Shown: piece by piece, positions 52,389-59,582 of the stretch
Position numbering within the stretch: position 1 is the first letter of the stretch
Layout of the letters: each line of letters begins with the position of its first letter
NCBI GenBank assembly: GCA_947624225.1
Contig: CANQJF010000005.1
Coordinates: forward strand, 1 to 64,000
Origin: an uncultured Clostridia bacterium
GTDB lineage: Bacteria > Bacillota > Clostridia > Christensenellales > Borkfalkiaceae
Length of the DNA: 64,000 nt
Reading direction: 5' to 3'
Program-made: the position numbers and the translations under genes
The notes under the pieces: generated by a model
The model's database searches: none
The model's input: only the letters and a program-made list of their open reading frames with translations
What the model was told of the DNA's origin: nothing

Positions 52389-53276
52389 CTATTCTGTCGC
52401 GTCGATAAAGAAGTTTCCGTCCTCGCCGAATCCCGCCTCCGCAATGCACATGCGGCGGTTGCCGCTGGGGTTGTCGGGATCGCTGTGGATATGGAATGCC
52501 GTGAAAAGTTTGCCCTCCGCGCGGAAAAAGCTGTTGTGCCCGGGGCCCGAAAAATCCCCCTCCGCCCTCTTTAAAACGGGCGCGGCATACTTTTCAAAGG
52601 GGCCGAAAGGCGAATCCGCCACGGCGCACCCGATGCAGTAATGGGGCGAATCGTAGCAGTTCACCGAATAATTGAGGTAATATTTCCCGCCGTGTTTGAG
52701 GAGGGCGGGGCCCTCGTTCCAGTGCCAATCGGGGGAGCGGTCGGTCTCCCAGCCGAGGCAGGGCCACGCCACTTTCACGGGCTCCGTCTCCAAGGTGCGT
52801 AAATCCTCCGAGAGGCGGGCGCAATAAATTTCGCTGGTGTGCACGCCGCCGATCACGTTCTCGCTGCAATCGCGCACATAATATAGATACACTTTGCCGT
52901 CGTCATCGAAGAAGAGCGTTCCGTCGATGCAGGCATAGCCGAAATCAAAGAGCGGGGCGGGTGCGAGGTCCTCAAAGGGACCTTGGGGGGAATGCGCAAC
53001 GGCGAGCCCCAGCCGCAAGCTGTGATTCGCCTTCCACCGCCCCGTATAGAGCATGTAATATTTTCCGCAATAAAAATAGACCTCGGGCGCCCAGAAACAG
53101 TTTTCTGCCCACGCACTGTTGCGGTAGCAGTAGCCCTCCACGCGCCACTCCTTTAAATTATCCGAAGTGTAGCGAAGAAAACCATCGGGAGCCGAGGTCG
53201 CAAAGGCATGATAGACGGTACCTTCTTTGAGGATGAAGGGATCGCCGATGCCGGTGATTTTCGTCCGTATTAACAT
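52389..53276 (-). CDS. Intracellular GH43-type glycosidase
   Basis: About 295 residues with no signal peptide. Propeller motifs: base Asp12 in GIGDPFILKEG, CFWAPEVYFYCGKYYMLYTG, CIDGTLFFDDDGKVYLYYV (Asp), and the acid Glu in WHWNEGPALLKHGGKYYLNYS (~190). The C-terminal part GPGHNSFFR matches the His that closes the active site in GH43. It likely releases arabinose or xylose from short oligomers. The ATG at 53276 has ACGGAGA and lies 34 bases after the -10 box; the frame continues upstream through the promoter and is not coding. It is the first gene of the operon. Confidence 0.92.
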   Translation of the reverse strand: MLIRTKITGIGDPFILKEGTVYHAFATSAPDGFLRYTSDNLKEWRVEGYCYRNSAWAENCFWAPEVYFYCGKYYMLYTGRWKANHSLRLGLAVAHSPQGPFEDLAPAPLFDFGYACIDGTLFFDDDGKVYLYYVRDCSENVIGGVHTSEIYCARLSEDLRTLETEPVKVAWPCLGWETDRSPDWHWNEGPALLKHGGKYYLNYSVNCYDSPHYCIGCAVADSPFGPFEKYAAPVLKRAEGDFSGPGHNSFFRAEGKLFTAFHIHSDPDNPSGNRRMCIAEAGFGEDGNFFIDATE

Positions 53277-53288
53277 AATTTTTTTCTC

Positions 53289-53302
53289 CGTTATCGATAA
53301 CG
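53289..53302. promoter_or_regulatory. LacI-type operator
   Basis: CGTTATCGATAACG, a perfect 14-base palindrome with central CG, eight bases downstream of the -10 box. It is a natural site for the LacI-family protein encoded one gene downstream. Confidence 0.8.
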
Positions 53303-53309
53303 TACCCAA

Positions 53310-53338
53310 ATTATAGCGTGAAACTATCAGTTTGTCAA
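53310..53338 (-). promoter_or_regulatory. Sugar operon promoter
   Basis: Minus strand: TTGACA (53338-53333), 17 bases, TATAAT (53315-53310), a consensus promoter. No other promoter of this quality was seen before 37.5 kb on this strand. Confidence 0.9.
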
Positions 53339-53446
53339 TAGTTTTCATGAAAATAATTTTTATTTTTTCCAAAAATGATCAAGATTCACAAATGCAACTA
53401 ACCGCCGCCTTGATGTGCACACGCGAAATGCGTGCGGTAATAATAA

Positions 53447-53475
53447 AAGCGTTGGGCTTGCTTCGCTCAACGCTT
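53447..53475 (-). terminator. Terminator after the DUF262 protein 1 region
   Basis: AAGCGTTG pairs with CAACGCTT, and the minus strand runs into TTTTATTATT. It marks the right border of the sugar operon and ends minus-strand transcription from the defence genes. Confidence 0.75.
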
Positions 53476-53497
53476 CTTTCCTATACACCTTTCCCTG

Positions 53498-53758
53498 CTA
53501 CTTCTTCGCTTTCACCAACTTTTCTGCAAATATTTCCTCAAAGTCCTCAATCGAACCCTTTACGATCAAGTTTTTCTCACAAATCCAGCTATTGCTGATA
53601 TCACCGGACTTGAATATAATAATGTACCAACCTCCGGCATCAATTACCTTTCTTACTTGCTCGACCCGTTTGGTTTTCATGGGCTGCTTGCCGCCAAGGG
53701 CCGTTATTGAAATTTTATCGTTTTCAACGATTCGGAATTCACCTTTGCTTGCAAAATC
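53498..53758 (-). pseudogene. C-terminal fragment of a YcxB-like protein
   Basis: Directly after the TGA of the DUF262 gene the same frame continues for 86 codons (DFASKGEFRIVENDKISITAL...WYIIIFKSGDISNSWICEKNLIVKGSIEDFEEIFAEKL). It resembles the end of YcxB-like PH-fold proteins, whose C-terminus typically ends in a "gd.eeF..ll" helix. There is an internal ATG at 53680 but no ribosome site. It is most likely a truncated gene joined to the end of the restriction gene, or a tail separated by a nonsense codon. The family call is tentative. Confidence 0.5.
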
Positions 53759-55483
53759 TCACAGCAGGATCGATTTGAGTTCCGCGCTCATGAGCTTTTG
53801 CCTTTCTTCAAGAAATTTTTCAAAGTTTCCGAGTTCGTAAGAAATACCGGACGGCAGATATTTCACATTTTGCGCATTCGCGGGCACTTTCAGCCACTCC
53901 TCCAACGGTAAGTCGTTCTTGCTTTCATTTTCTCGCCCTTCCAGAAGTTGAAGATTGGCAAGAGTATTCCGCCGCCGTTGCCATTCCTTTATGGTATTTT
54001 TATCCAGACAGGTCTTGTCCGGACGAACGATCTTTGCAAGTTTTTCATCTGTAAAGCCGGAATACGGATGCATATGATCCTGGTGGAATCCATTCTGTCC
54101 GAATTTCAAATTCGGGTATAACAGAGAAAGGACCATAAAGGTGTATGCTCCGATTTCCAAAGAATCGAATAGAGCATCGATCTCTTCTTCCGTATAGCGT
54201 AGATTCCTGTCACCTGCAAATCGAATTCCCTGCAAAGACGACAGCGTGAACGGTTTGCCTTTTTCTTTTGCAAGCTCATCGCGGATACTTACAAGAGCCG
54301 ACGTGGTCGATGCACCGAATATCTGTTTCAGTTGCGCCATAACCAAATATTTTCGCAATTCCGGTTTTGACGCATCATGAAATTTGCCGCCATGAAAGTG
54401 GTAGTAGACCACGGGTATGATTGCAACATAGGAAATGATGTTCTCATAGTAGAAACCGAACTCCCGAAGCAACTCAACCGTGTCTTTTACAGCCTGCCGA
54501 ATATTCGCCCATTCCTTTTTGATGAGAAGAACACTGTCTTTTTTGAAGGTCTCGACCTTTAAGGAAATGGGAAGATCAAGCAAATACAAACAGGTGCGCA
54601 TGATGAAATCGTTTGAAAAGCGATAGCCGTCGCCGCAACGATTGATCGAAACAAGAAGATTGTCGATCTCGTCACGAGCCTTGTCCCAATGGGAAACCAC
54701 CGTCGAAAAGAGCAGATCGCTTTTTGATAAAACAGTACCGCCCGAATTCACCCTTACAAATATATCAAGCACATCATCAATAGACTCAGTTTCAACTTCG
54801 AAATAGTTGATCGATTCGTTCAGCACTATCCGCTCATGCAGTAGCAATATATTTTCCATTGCCACCGTATCGGTGTTCAGATTGTTTGCCATAACGGCAT
54901 TCACGGTCACCTCTGTCTGCGATTTATACTGTATGATGTCCTTGACTTTGTACCACAACTTATTGCCTTTGGGAGCGGCAGCTTCGGCGGCAGTCAGAAA
55001 CGCGAATTCATATGTAACTTCATCGTCCTCGGTTTGTTTTTCGCTGTGCAAATTAAAGTACAATTCCTTTTTGGGAAATGCATCGTCATTTGTCCAGCGT
55101 TTCATGGGGAGTTTGCGGCTCATACTCCCCTGCAATGCTATATAAAGAGAAGTCAATCGTTGCTGACCGTCGAGAACAGCCCATATAAAGTCATATTTAC
55201 CCGTTGGGGAAAAGGGGTTCGGGGCGGCAGGGTTCTTATATGTATCCCGTTCGTGATAATCTCTGATGAACTCGTACATTGAGTATTGTTTGGCATTGAC
55301 CACGTTGCGCTTGACCTTCCACAGCAGAAATGTGCCGATTGGATAATTCAGCATAATGGAATCCATAAGCCGCGCGATCTGATCTTCGCTCCAAACATAT
55401 TTGCGCTGGATCGCGGGGAGAAACATATTCCCTCCATTGATTTCATCCAGCATATGATTGATTGTTTTTTTAATGTATGACAC
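53759..55483 (-). CDS. DUF262 / GmrSD-like protein 1
   Basis: 574 residues. The N-terminal DUF262 (GmrS-type) domain has the marks FLPAIQRKYVWSEDQIARLMDSI, YPIGTFLLW and the DGQQRLTSLYIAL motif with the DGQQR signature; FVRVNSGGTVLSKSDLLFS follows. A short C-terminal HNH-like segment (HQDHMHPYSGF) is the DUF1524-type remnant. Known GmrSD enzymes restrict DNA with glucosylated hydroxymethylcytosine; the target here is unknown. The start is a GTG at 55483 directly behind GGGAGGA and gives the family's usual N-terminus; longer reading upstream crosses the promoter. Confidence 0.88.
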   Translation of the reverse strand: MSYIKKTINHMLDEINGGNMFLPAIQRKYVWSEDQIARLMDSIMLNYPIGTFLLWKVKRNVVNAKQYSMYEFIRDYHERDTYKNPAAPNPFSPTGKYDFIWAVLDGQQRLTSLYIALQGSMSRKLPMKRWTNDDAFPKKELYFNLHSEKQTEDDEVTYEFAFLTAAEAAAPKGNKLWYKVKDIIQYKSQTEVTVNAVMANNLNTDTVAMENILLLHERIVLNESINYFEVETESIDDVLDIFVRVNSGGTVLSKSDLLFSTVVSHWDKARDEIDNLLVSINRCGDGYRFSNDFIMRTCLYLLDLPISLKVETFKKDSVLLIKKEWANIRQAVKDTVELLREFGFYYENIISYVAIIPVVYYHFHGGKFHDASKPELRKYLVMAQLKQIFGASTTSALVSIRDELAKEKGKPFTLSSLQGIRFAGDRNLRYTEEEIDALFDSLEIGAYTFMVLSLLYPNLKFGQNGFHQDHMHPYSGFTDEKLAKIVRPDKTCLDKNTIKEWQRRRNTLANLQLLEGRENESKNDLPLEEWLKVPANAQNVKYLPSGISYELGNFEKFLEERQKLMSAELKSILL

Positions 55484-55570
55484 AGCACTCCTCCCACTAT
55501 CGCAATGCGTTTTTTTGCTTGCACAAATCACTTTGAAATCGCCGTCATCTGAGACGCAATTAACAACAAT

Positions 55571-55599
55571 ATTATAGCACGTTTTTCGTGAAGAGGCAA
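55571..55599 (-). promoter_or_regulatory. Promoter of DUF262 gene 1
   Basis: Minus strand: TTGCCT (55599-55594), 17 bases, TATAAT (55576-55571). Confidence 0.7.
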
Positions 55600-55861
55600 A
55601 CCTAATCCGACCGATTTTGCAATTCTGTTCCGATGAGTTCTTGAATTCATTGATATGTTCGTCCTGTTCCCAAATGCTATGCAGAAGGAAGAAGGAAAGT
55701 CGCCTCGGCAAGCGAACGAACGGCTGTAAAAGGGGGCGGCTTTTCGGAAAGACTGCCCCAAAAAATGCAATCAAAAGAAGTAAAAAGCCGATATTTTTGT
55801 GTCATATGCAGGCTATTTCGTTGCTCTTGTCGGAGGAGCAGGGAGCAAAAGCGACGCATAA

Positions 55862-55877
55862 CCTCGGACATGGTATG
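55862..55877 (+). repeat. Polar intergenic motif, copy 8
   Basis: CCTCGGACATGGTATG then CCCCTTTTACGTC, preceded by GCAAAAGCGACGCATAA. Copy 9 has the same left flank (GCAAAAGCGGCATCCAA). Confidence 0.75.
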
Positions 55878-55950
55878 CCCCTTTTACGTCTGTCGGCCTC
55901 AATGGCATTTGCCGATAGCAGTAGTCGATCCTTTCATTCAGCGCACGCAA

Positions 55951-55986
55951 AAAGCCTGCACACCCTTTCGGGTGCACAGGCTTTTT
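55951..55986. terminator. Bidirectional terminator
   Basis: AAAGCCTG...CACC pairs with GGTG...CAGGCTTT around a CTTTCG loop. There are T-tracts on both strands. It ends DUF262 gene 2 on the minus strand. Confidence 0.8.
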
Positions 55987-56080
55987 TGACTTTGACTCAT
56001 CAAATGACCACTACCGCTTGAAAATAGCTATATACCCGAATGCTTTTCATGAAAGCGCGCGCGTCCTTAGGTAGGCTTTA

Positions 56081-57892
56081 TCAAAGACTGTTGTAATATC
56101 GCTCAATCAGTTTTGCCATAAGAACACGTCTCTTTACAAGGAAATCGTCATAGTTTTCAACTGTCATTTTTTCTATTCCGTCAGGGATACAATTTTCTTC
56201 GAGGTTTTTCTTAAAGAGATTGATATCGGCAATATTTCCCAAAACGATATCCCCTGTCTCGCATTGATGAATAACTTTTGAGAAGTATACGCATGGAGCA
56301 TCATCGCTGATTGCCTTATTTACCTGTGTATCAAGATAGATGTAATTGGCGACTTGATTGTATTTGGTTTTAGACTCCACCCCATTATCCTTTAAATAAG
56401 CACGAGGAAAGATGTGATGAACGTCACCGGAAATACTTATTAAATCGGAAATCTTTGTTCCATTCATCAACATCGAATTGCAATTCATGTTAATTTGCGC
56501 TGCCAAAAACACATTAAAAGCGGGGCTATTCACCGAAGATGTTTCAAGGTTCTGCGGAAGCGTGATGTTCCAAAAAGTATTCGATAAGTTTGAAGCCTCA
56601 GCTTCCGTCAAAAAGTTCGAAAACCCCTTCTCTTCAATACTTCGCATATCCCGATCCATGGTTGTTTCGGGAGAACCGATATAACGCGATGTCAAGGTTG
56701 CCAAAACAAACCACTTTTGAACATAGCGCTTGATCTGGCCATTGGGAATCGTTTTATCTTGTAAAAGAATTAAATATAATGTATATGCAAAATCCAACGT
56801 CATTTTCGAATTGAGAAGTTTGCTGGATACAAATCCCGCGCCTTTGATTGCCATTACAAATTGCGCAAAATTATATTGGTTAATAAAATTCATGATTCCG
56901 GCGCCAAGTTTCGCATAAGAATCTTCCACGATATCGTCGCGGAATTCCTTTGTTTTAAAATCGCGACCGGAAAGCAAACTGACAAGATCTGCCAGTTTAC
57001 CGCGACGGAATTGGTGCATAAACGAAACCCGAAGCATATCGCCATAATCAGGGTCATAGATGTCGTCGTAATCTTTTGCAAGCCACTTGATTTTATCGGC
57101 ATAGAGAGATGCCTGAAATTCCGCATCATGCACTACTTTCGGATAAAATTCCGGTTTTACCGCAAGATGACAGAAATAATCGACTGCTTTTCTCATCAAT
57201 CCGCCGCCATGAGCGGTATCTGCCGCCATTTTCGACATGACAAAATCGGATTGACTCAATTCCGTTCCTTTGGAGTTGATTCGTATAAAGATTTCGGTTA
57301 CTTCATCAATATCTAAATTATGATTGAGTTCGATAACGCCGATTTGCCTGTTTGCTATCGCTTTCAATTTCAGAATGGTTTCGGAGAGCTCTTCGGGATC
57401 GACGGACGGATTGTTCTTCAAATATTCATTTTCAAACGTGCGTTGCTTAAAGTCAACGGAAAAAACGACTGAAATATCAGGGATCCAGCGCTTGTCTTTT
57501 AAATGTGACGCATCTTGTACAGCAAAGCGCTTGCTCTCATCTTCCGCAACGGGGTTAAAGGCTATACGTATACGATCTTGATTGAAATCCTGATCGAGGA
57601 CCTCCATCCCTGCAATTGCTGCCATAAGCGCGGTAATACGTTGTTGCCCATCAATCAGCACCTTTTTGCCGTTGGCGATTGCACCGTCTTTCGTGCGAAC
57701 ATCGGGATTTTTCCATGTGATGATATATCCGGTAGGATAGCCGTTATAAAGCGAATCGATTAAATCCCTGACTTGACTGCGCTTCCATACAAAGGGACGC
57801 TGTATTTCCGGAATCACAAAATCATCAGCTTCAATTAGTCCAAGGATTGCGCTGATAGAGTATTGCATCAAAGTGAATTTTTCGCCGTTCAT
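56081..57892 (-). CDS. DUF262 / DUF1524 (GmrSD-like) protein 2
   Basis: 603 residues. The N-terminal DUF262 has VIPEIQRPFVWKRSQVRDLIDSLYNGYPTGYIITWK and LIDGQQRITALMAAI, then IFIRINSKGTELSQSDFVMSK. The C-terminal DUF1524 HNH nuclease is intact: GDVHHIFPRAYLKDNG...NQVANYIYLDTQVNK (~500-545). It has both the GmrS- and GmrD-like halves in one chain, so it is a plausible single-protein type IV restriction or modified-DNA nuclease. It differs clearly from the neighbouring DUF262 protein, so the pair is not a simple duplication. GAGGT precedes the ATG at 57892. Confidence 0.9.
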   Translation of the reverse strand: MNGEKFTLMQYSISAILGLIEADDFVIPEIQRPFVWKRSQVRDLIDSLYNGYPTGYIITWKNPDVRTKDGAIANGKKVLIDGQQRITALMAAIAGMEVLDQDFNQDRIRIAFNPVAEDESKRFAVQDASHLKDKRWIPDISVVFSVDFKQRTFENEYLKNNPSVDPEELSETILKLKAIANRQIGVIELNHNLDIDEVTEIFIRINSKGTELSQSDFVMSKMAADTAHGGGLMRKAVDYFCHLAVKPEFYPKVVHDAEFQASLYADKIKWLAKDYDDIYDPDYGDMLRVSFMHQFRRGKLADLVSLLSGRDFKTKEFRDDIVEDSYAKLGAGIMNFINQYNFAQFVMAIKGAGFVSSKLLNSKMTLDFAYTLYLILLQDKTIPNGQIKRYVQKWFVLATLTSRYIGSPETTMDRDMRSIEEKGFSNFLTEAEASNLSNTFWNITLPQNLETSSVNSPAFNVFLAAQINMNCNSMLMNGTKISDLISISGDVHHIFPRAYLKDNGVESKTKYNQVANYIYLDTQVNKAISDDAPCVYFSKVIHQCETGDIVLGNIADINLFKKNLEENCIPDGIEKMTVENYDDFLVKRRVLMAKLIERYYNSL

Positions 57893-57994
57893 ACTGTGAC
57901 CTCTATTGTTACTGCTATATTGCCGCTGATGCTCAATCTACCACAAAGTCCATTTTTTTCAGAAGGACAAGTTTATTCTTGACATCGCAATGGC

Positions 57995-58023
57995 ATTATA
58001 GCATGTTGTTGGGAAAATATCAA
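57995..58023 (-). promoter_or_regulatory. Promoter of DUF262 gene 2
   Basis: Minus strand: TTGATA (58023-58018), 17 bases, TATAAT (58000-57995). Confidence 0.75.
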
Positions 58024-58220
58024 GTGGGAAGATTACATGTTTACAAAATACGTCTGATCGTGTCGTACCTCGCGAGTCGGAGCAAAAAACATAACCGCCC
58101 TTTTGAATTTATTACAAATTTTGCGAGCGGACAAGCCAAGGGGCAAAGGGATATTTGTCGTGCCAAAGCGACGATATTCCATTTTTTGACAGGAGAAAGG
58201 GCAATTTTTATGGGGAAGTC

Positions 58221-58248
58221 TTGACAAAAACGAAAAACCCGTTAAAAT
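58221..58248 (+). promoter_or_regulatory. Promoter of the membrane-protein gene
   Basis: TTGACA (58221-58226), 16 bases, TAAAAT (58243-58248), 41 bases before the ATG. Confidence 0.7.
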
Positions 58249-58289
58249 ATAAAGAAACAGACGCGAAAATCGCGGGTTCGGAGGAAGAT

Positions 58290-58907
58290 ATGAATACGGA
58301 TTCGGCAACGATCATCTTCATCATAACGGTCGCACTGGTCGCGCTCGGGGTGTTGTTTTCGCTGGTCGTGGGGTTTATCGTCTATGTAAAATACGAGAGC
58401 AAGACGACGAGAGCGGGCGCGGATGCGCGGATGGCGGCTTTGCGGGACGCGATGGGACAGATTCCCGCGGATACCGTCACGCCCTCGCTGACTCAGATAT
58501 GGCTTTCGAAACGTCGGGAGAATGACGAATACTTTTTGATCGTCACAAGACAGCTCAAACTGACCTTTGCGTTAGCGCTTATGAGCGCGGTCTTTGGGTT
58601 GTTGCTATTTGCGATCACGGTGTGCATTGCGCTGGCGTTTCAGGAGAAGGTGTTGGTGGCGTTGATCCCCGCGATCAGCGCGGCGATCGTGGAAATATTC
58701 AGCGGGATCATATTATCCGTCCACCGCGCGACGCTCAAAGAGGTCTCCAAACTCAGCAACGAAGCGGGACGCGAAGAGCAACTGTATGCCGCGATCATGC
58801 TGAGCGCTTCGCTCTCGCCGCAAAATAGGGACACCGTAATCTCGGAGATCTTGAAAACCGAAACAGAAAGTCTTACAGCCGTCGACTCCGAAAATTCCAT
58901 GAAATAG
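58290..58907 (+). CDS. Membrane protein resembling TRADD-N-associated TM family
   Basis: 205 residues. One N-terminal helix (IIFIITVALVALGVLFSLVVGFIVYV) is followed by a cytosolic linker, then a closely spaced helix pair with the sequence RRENDEYFLIVTRQLKLTFALALMSAVFGLLLF...IPAISAAIVEIFSGIILSV. That pair resembles the two-helix domain linked to TRADD-N domains in bacterial conflict systems, from memory. The tail is charged (SKLSNEAGREEQL). GGAGGAAG precedes the ATG at 58290. It has its own promoter, faces away from the restriction genes, and may act as a membrane effector or anchor in the same island. That role is inference. Confidence 0.6.
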   Translation: MNTDSATIIFIITVALVALGVLFSLVVGFIVYVKYESKTTRAGADARMAALRDAMGQIPADTVTPSLTQIWLSKRRENDEYFLIVTRQLKLTFALALMSAVFGLLLFAITVCIALAFQEKVLVALIPAISAAIVEIFSGIILSVHRATLKEVSKLSNEAGREEQLYAAIMLSASLSPQNRDTVISEILKTETESLTAVDSENSMK

Positions 58908-59262
58908 TAAAAAAGCCTTTACCGAATTATAACCCACCCGCATAGATATTCCTAAATGCAGGCCCAAAAAAATCTGCTATGATAGCCTCGATGGCGTAGA
59001 TAGCAAAACTCTTCTCCAATTCTCATATTTAAGATAAAAAGAATGAGCCGAACTTAAATCTGTTCAGCTCATTCTTTTTTGGCTGACCGAATTGCACGTA
59101 AAATAAAGGAGGGCTGTGTTTCACCAAATGACTGCCCTGACCCGAATGTTTGCTCTATACTTTATTATTGTTCTATAAATATAAGAAAATGTTTAACATC
59201 TAACAATAGAGCAAAATAAATATATGAAACTATAGCTGCAGCGACGAAACAAAAAATAACTT
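58908..59262. other. Spacer before the RiPP cassette
   Basis: It contains the hairpin repeat (59036-59080) and an A/T-rich stretch with a loose dyad (TTGTTCTAT...AACAATAGAGC, ~59167-59213). A 20-codon GTG frame behind AAAGGAGGG at 59116 has too short a spacing to be convincing. Nothing else. Confidence 0.55.
59036..59080. terminator. Terminator hairpin; copy 1 of flanking repeat
   Basis: AAAAAGAATGAGC pairs with GCTCATTCTTTTTT (13-base arms), with GAAC/GTTC extending the stem. The left part (59039-59057) is repeated exactly at 61141-61159. Confidence 0.8.
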
Positions 59263-59469
59263 TCAGTTGTCAATGCCTGCAAGATAGTCGATAGAAACAT
59301 CAAAATACTTTGCAATTGTAATCAGTTTTGAGAGTGTGGGTTCACATTCTCCGCGTTCCCAAAGGCTGATTATCGACTTGCCAACATCAAGTTCTCTTGC
59401 CAGTTGTAATTGCCCTATATGTTTTTCTTGCCTGAGTTCTTTTAATCTTTCCGGAAATAAATTGTTCAT
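59263..59469 (-). CDS. Small XRE-family repressor of the RiPP cassette
   Basis: 68 residues, essentially one helix-turn-helix: FPERLKELRQEKHIGQLQLARELDVGKSIISLWERGECEPTLSKLITIAKYFDVSIDYLAG. It is read divergently from the radical SAM gene, and the ~110-base gap has two copies of TTCCCA-N6-TGGGA(A/G), one just upstream of this gene's start and one inside the radical SAM promoter. It therefore probably represses both directions until a signal arrives. Start ATG 59469; the frame is open further upstream, but that part spans the operators. The ribosome site is weak. Confidence 0.85.
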   Translation of the reverse strand: MNNLFPERLKELRQEKHIGQLQLARELDVGKSIISLWERGECEPTLSKLITIAKYFDVSIDYLAGIDN

Positions 59470-59478
59470 ATAAATATT

Positions 59479-59496
59479 TTCCCATAATAGTGGGAA
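59479..59496. promoter_or_regulatory. XRE operator 1
   Basis: TTCCCA-TAATAG-TGGGAA, a perfect 6-base dyad 10 bases before the XRE start codon. Confidence 0.75.
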
Positions 59497-59502
59497 AAAG
59501 AC

Positions 59503-59531
59503 TTGACTTCCCAGTATTATGGGAGTATAAT
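59503..59531 (+). promoter_or_regulatory. Radical SAM promoter with embedded operator 2
   Basis: TTGACT (59503-59508), 17 bases, TATAAT (59526-59531). The spacer is filled by TTCCCA-GTATTA-TGGGAG (59508-59525), so repressor binding would block the polymerase directly. Confidence 0.85.
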
Positions 59532-59582
59532 GATTAAAGAACAATTCAACCGTTACTATAAAAGAAGAAATTGTGAGGGAAA

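Larger units (their letters stand above)
55484..56080. other. Spacer between the two DUF262 genes
   Basis: 597 bases. It has the promoter of DUF262 gene 1 (55571-55599), motif copy 8 (55862-55877) and a bidirectional terminator (55951-55986). Open frames here run through the repeats and lack ribosome sites. Confidence 0.65.
57893..58289. other. Spacer with two divergent promoters
   Basis: It holds the DUF262 gene 2 promoter (57995-58023, minus) and the promoter of the TRADD-N-associated-like gene (58221-58248, plus). No convincing gene. Confidence 0.65.

Noticed and set aside
55617..56021. 134-codon frame between the DUF262 genes
   Set aside because: It runs through the polar motif and the terminator, has no ribosome site and no protein-like composition.
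59116..59181. 20-codon GTG frame behind AAAGGAGGG
   Set aside because: Only three bases separate the ribosome site from the GTG, and the sequence has no recognisable features.
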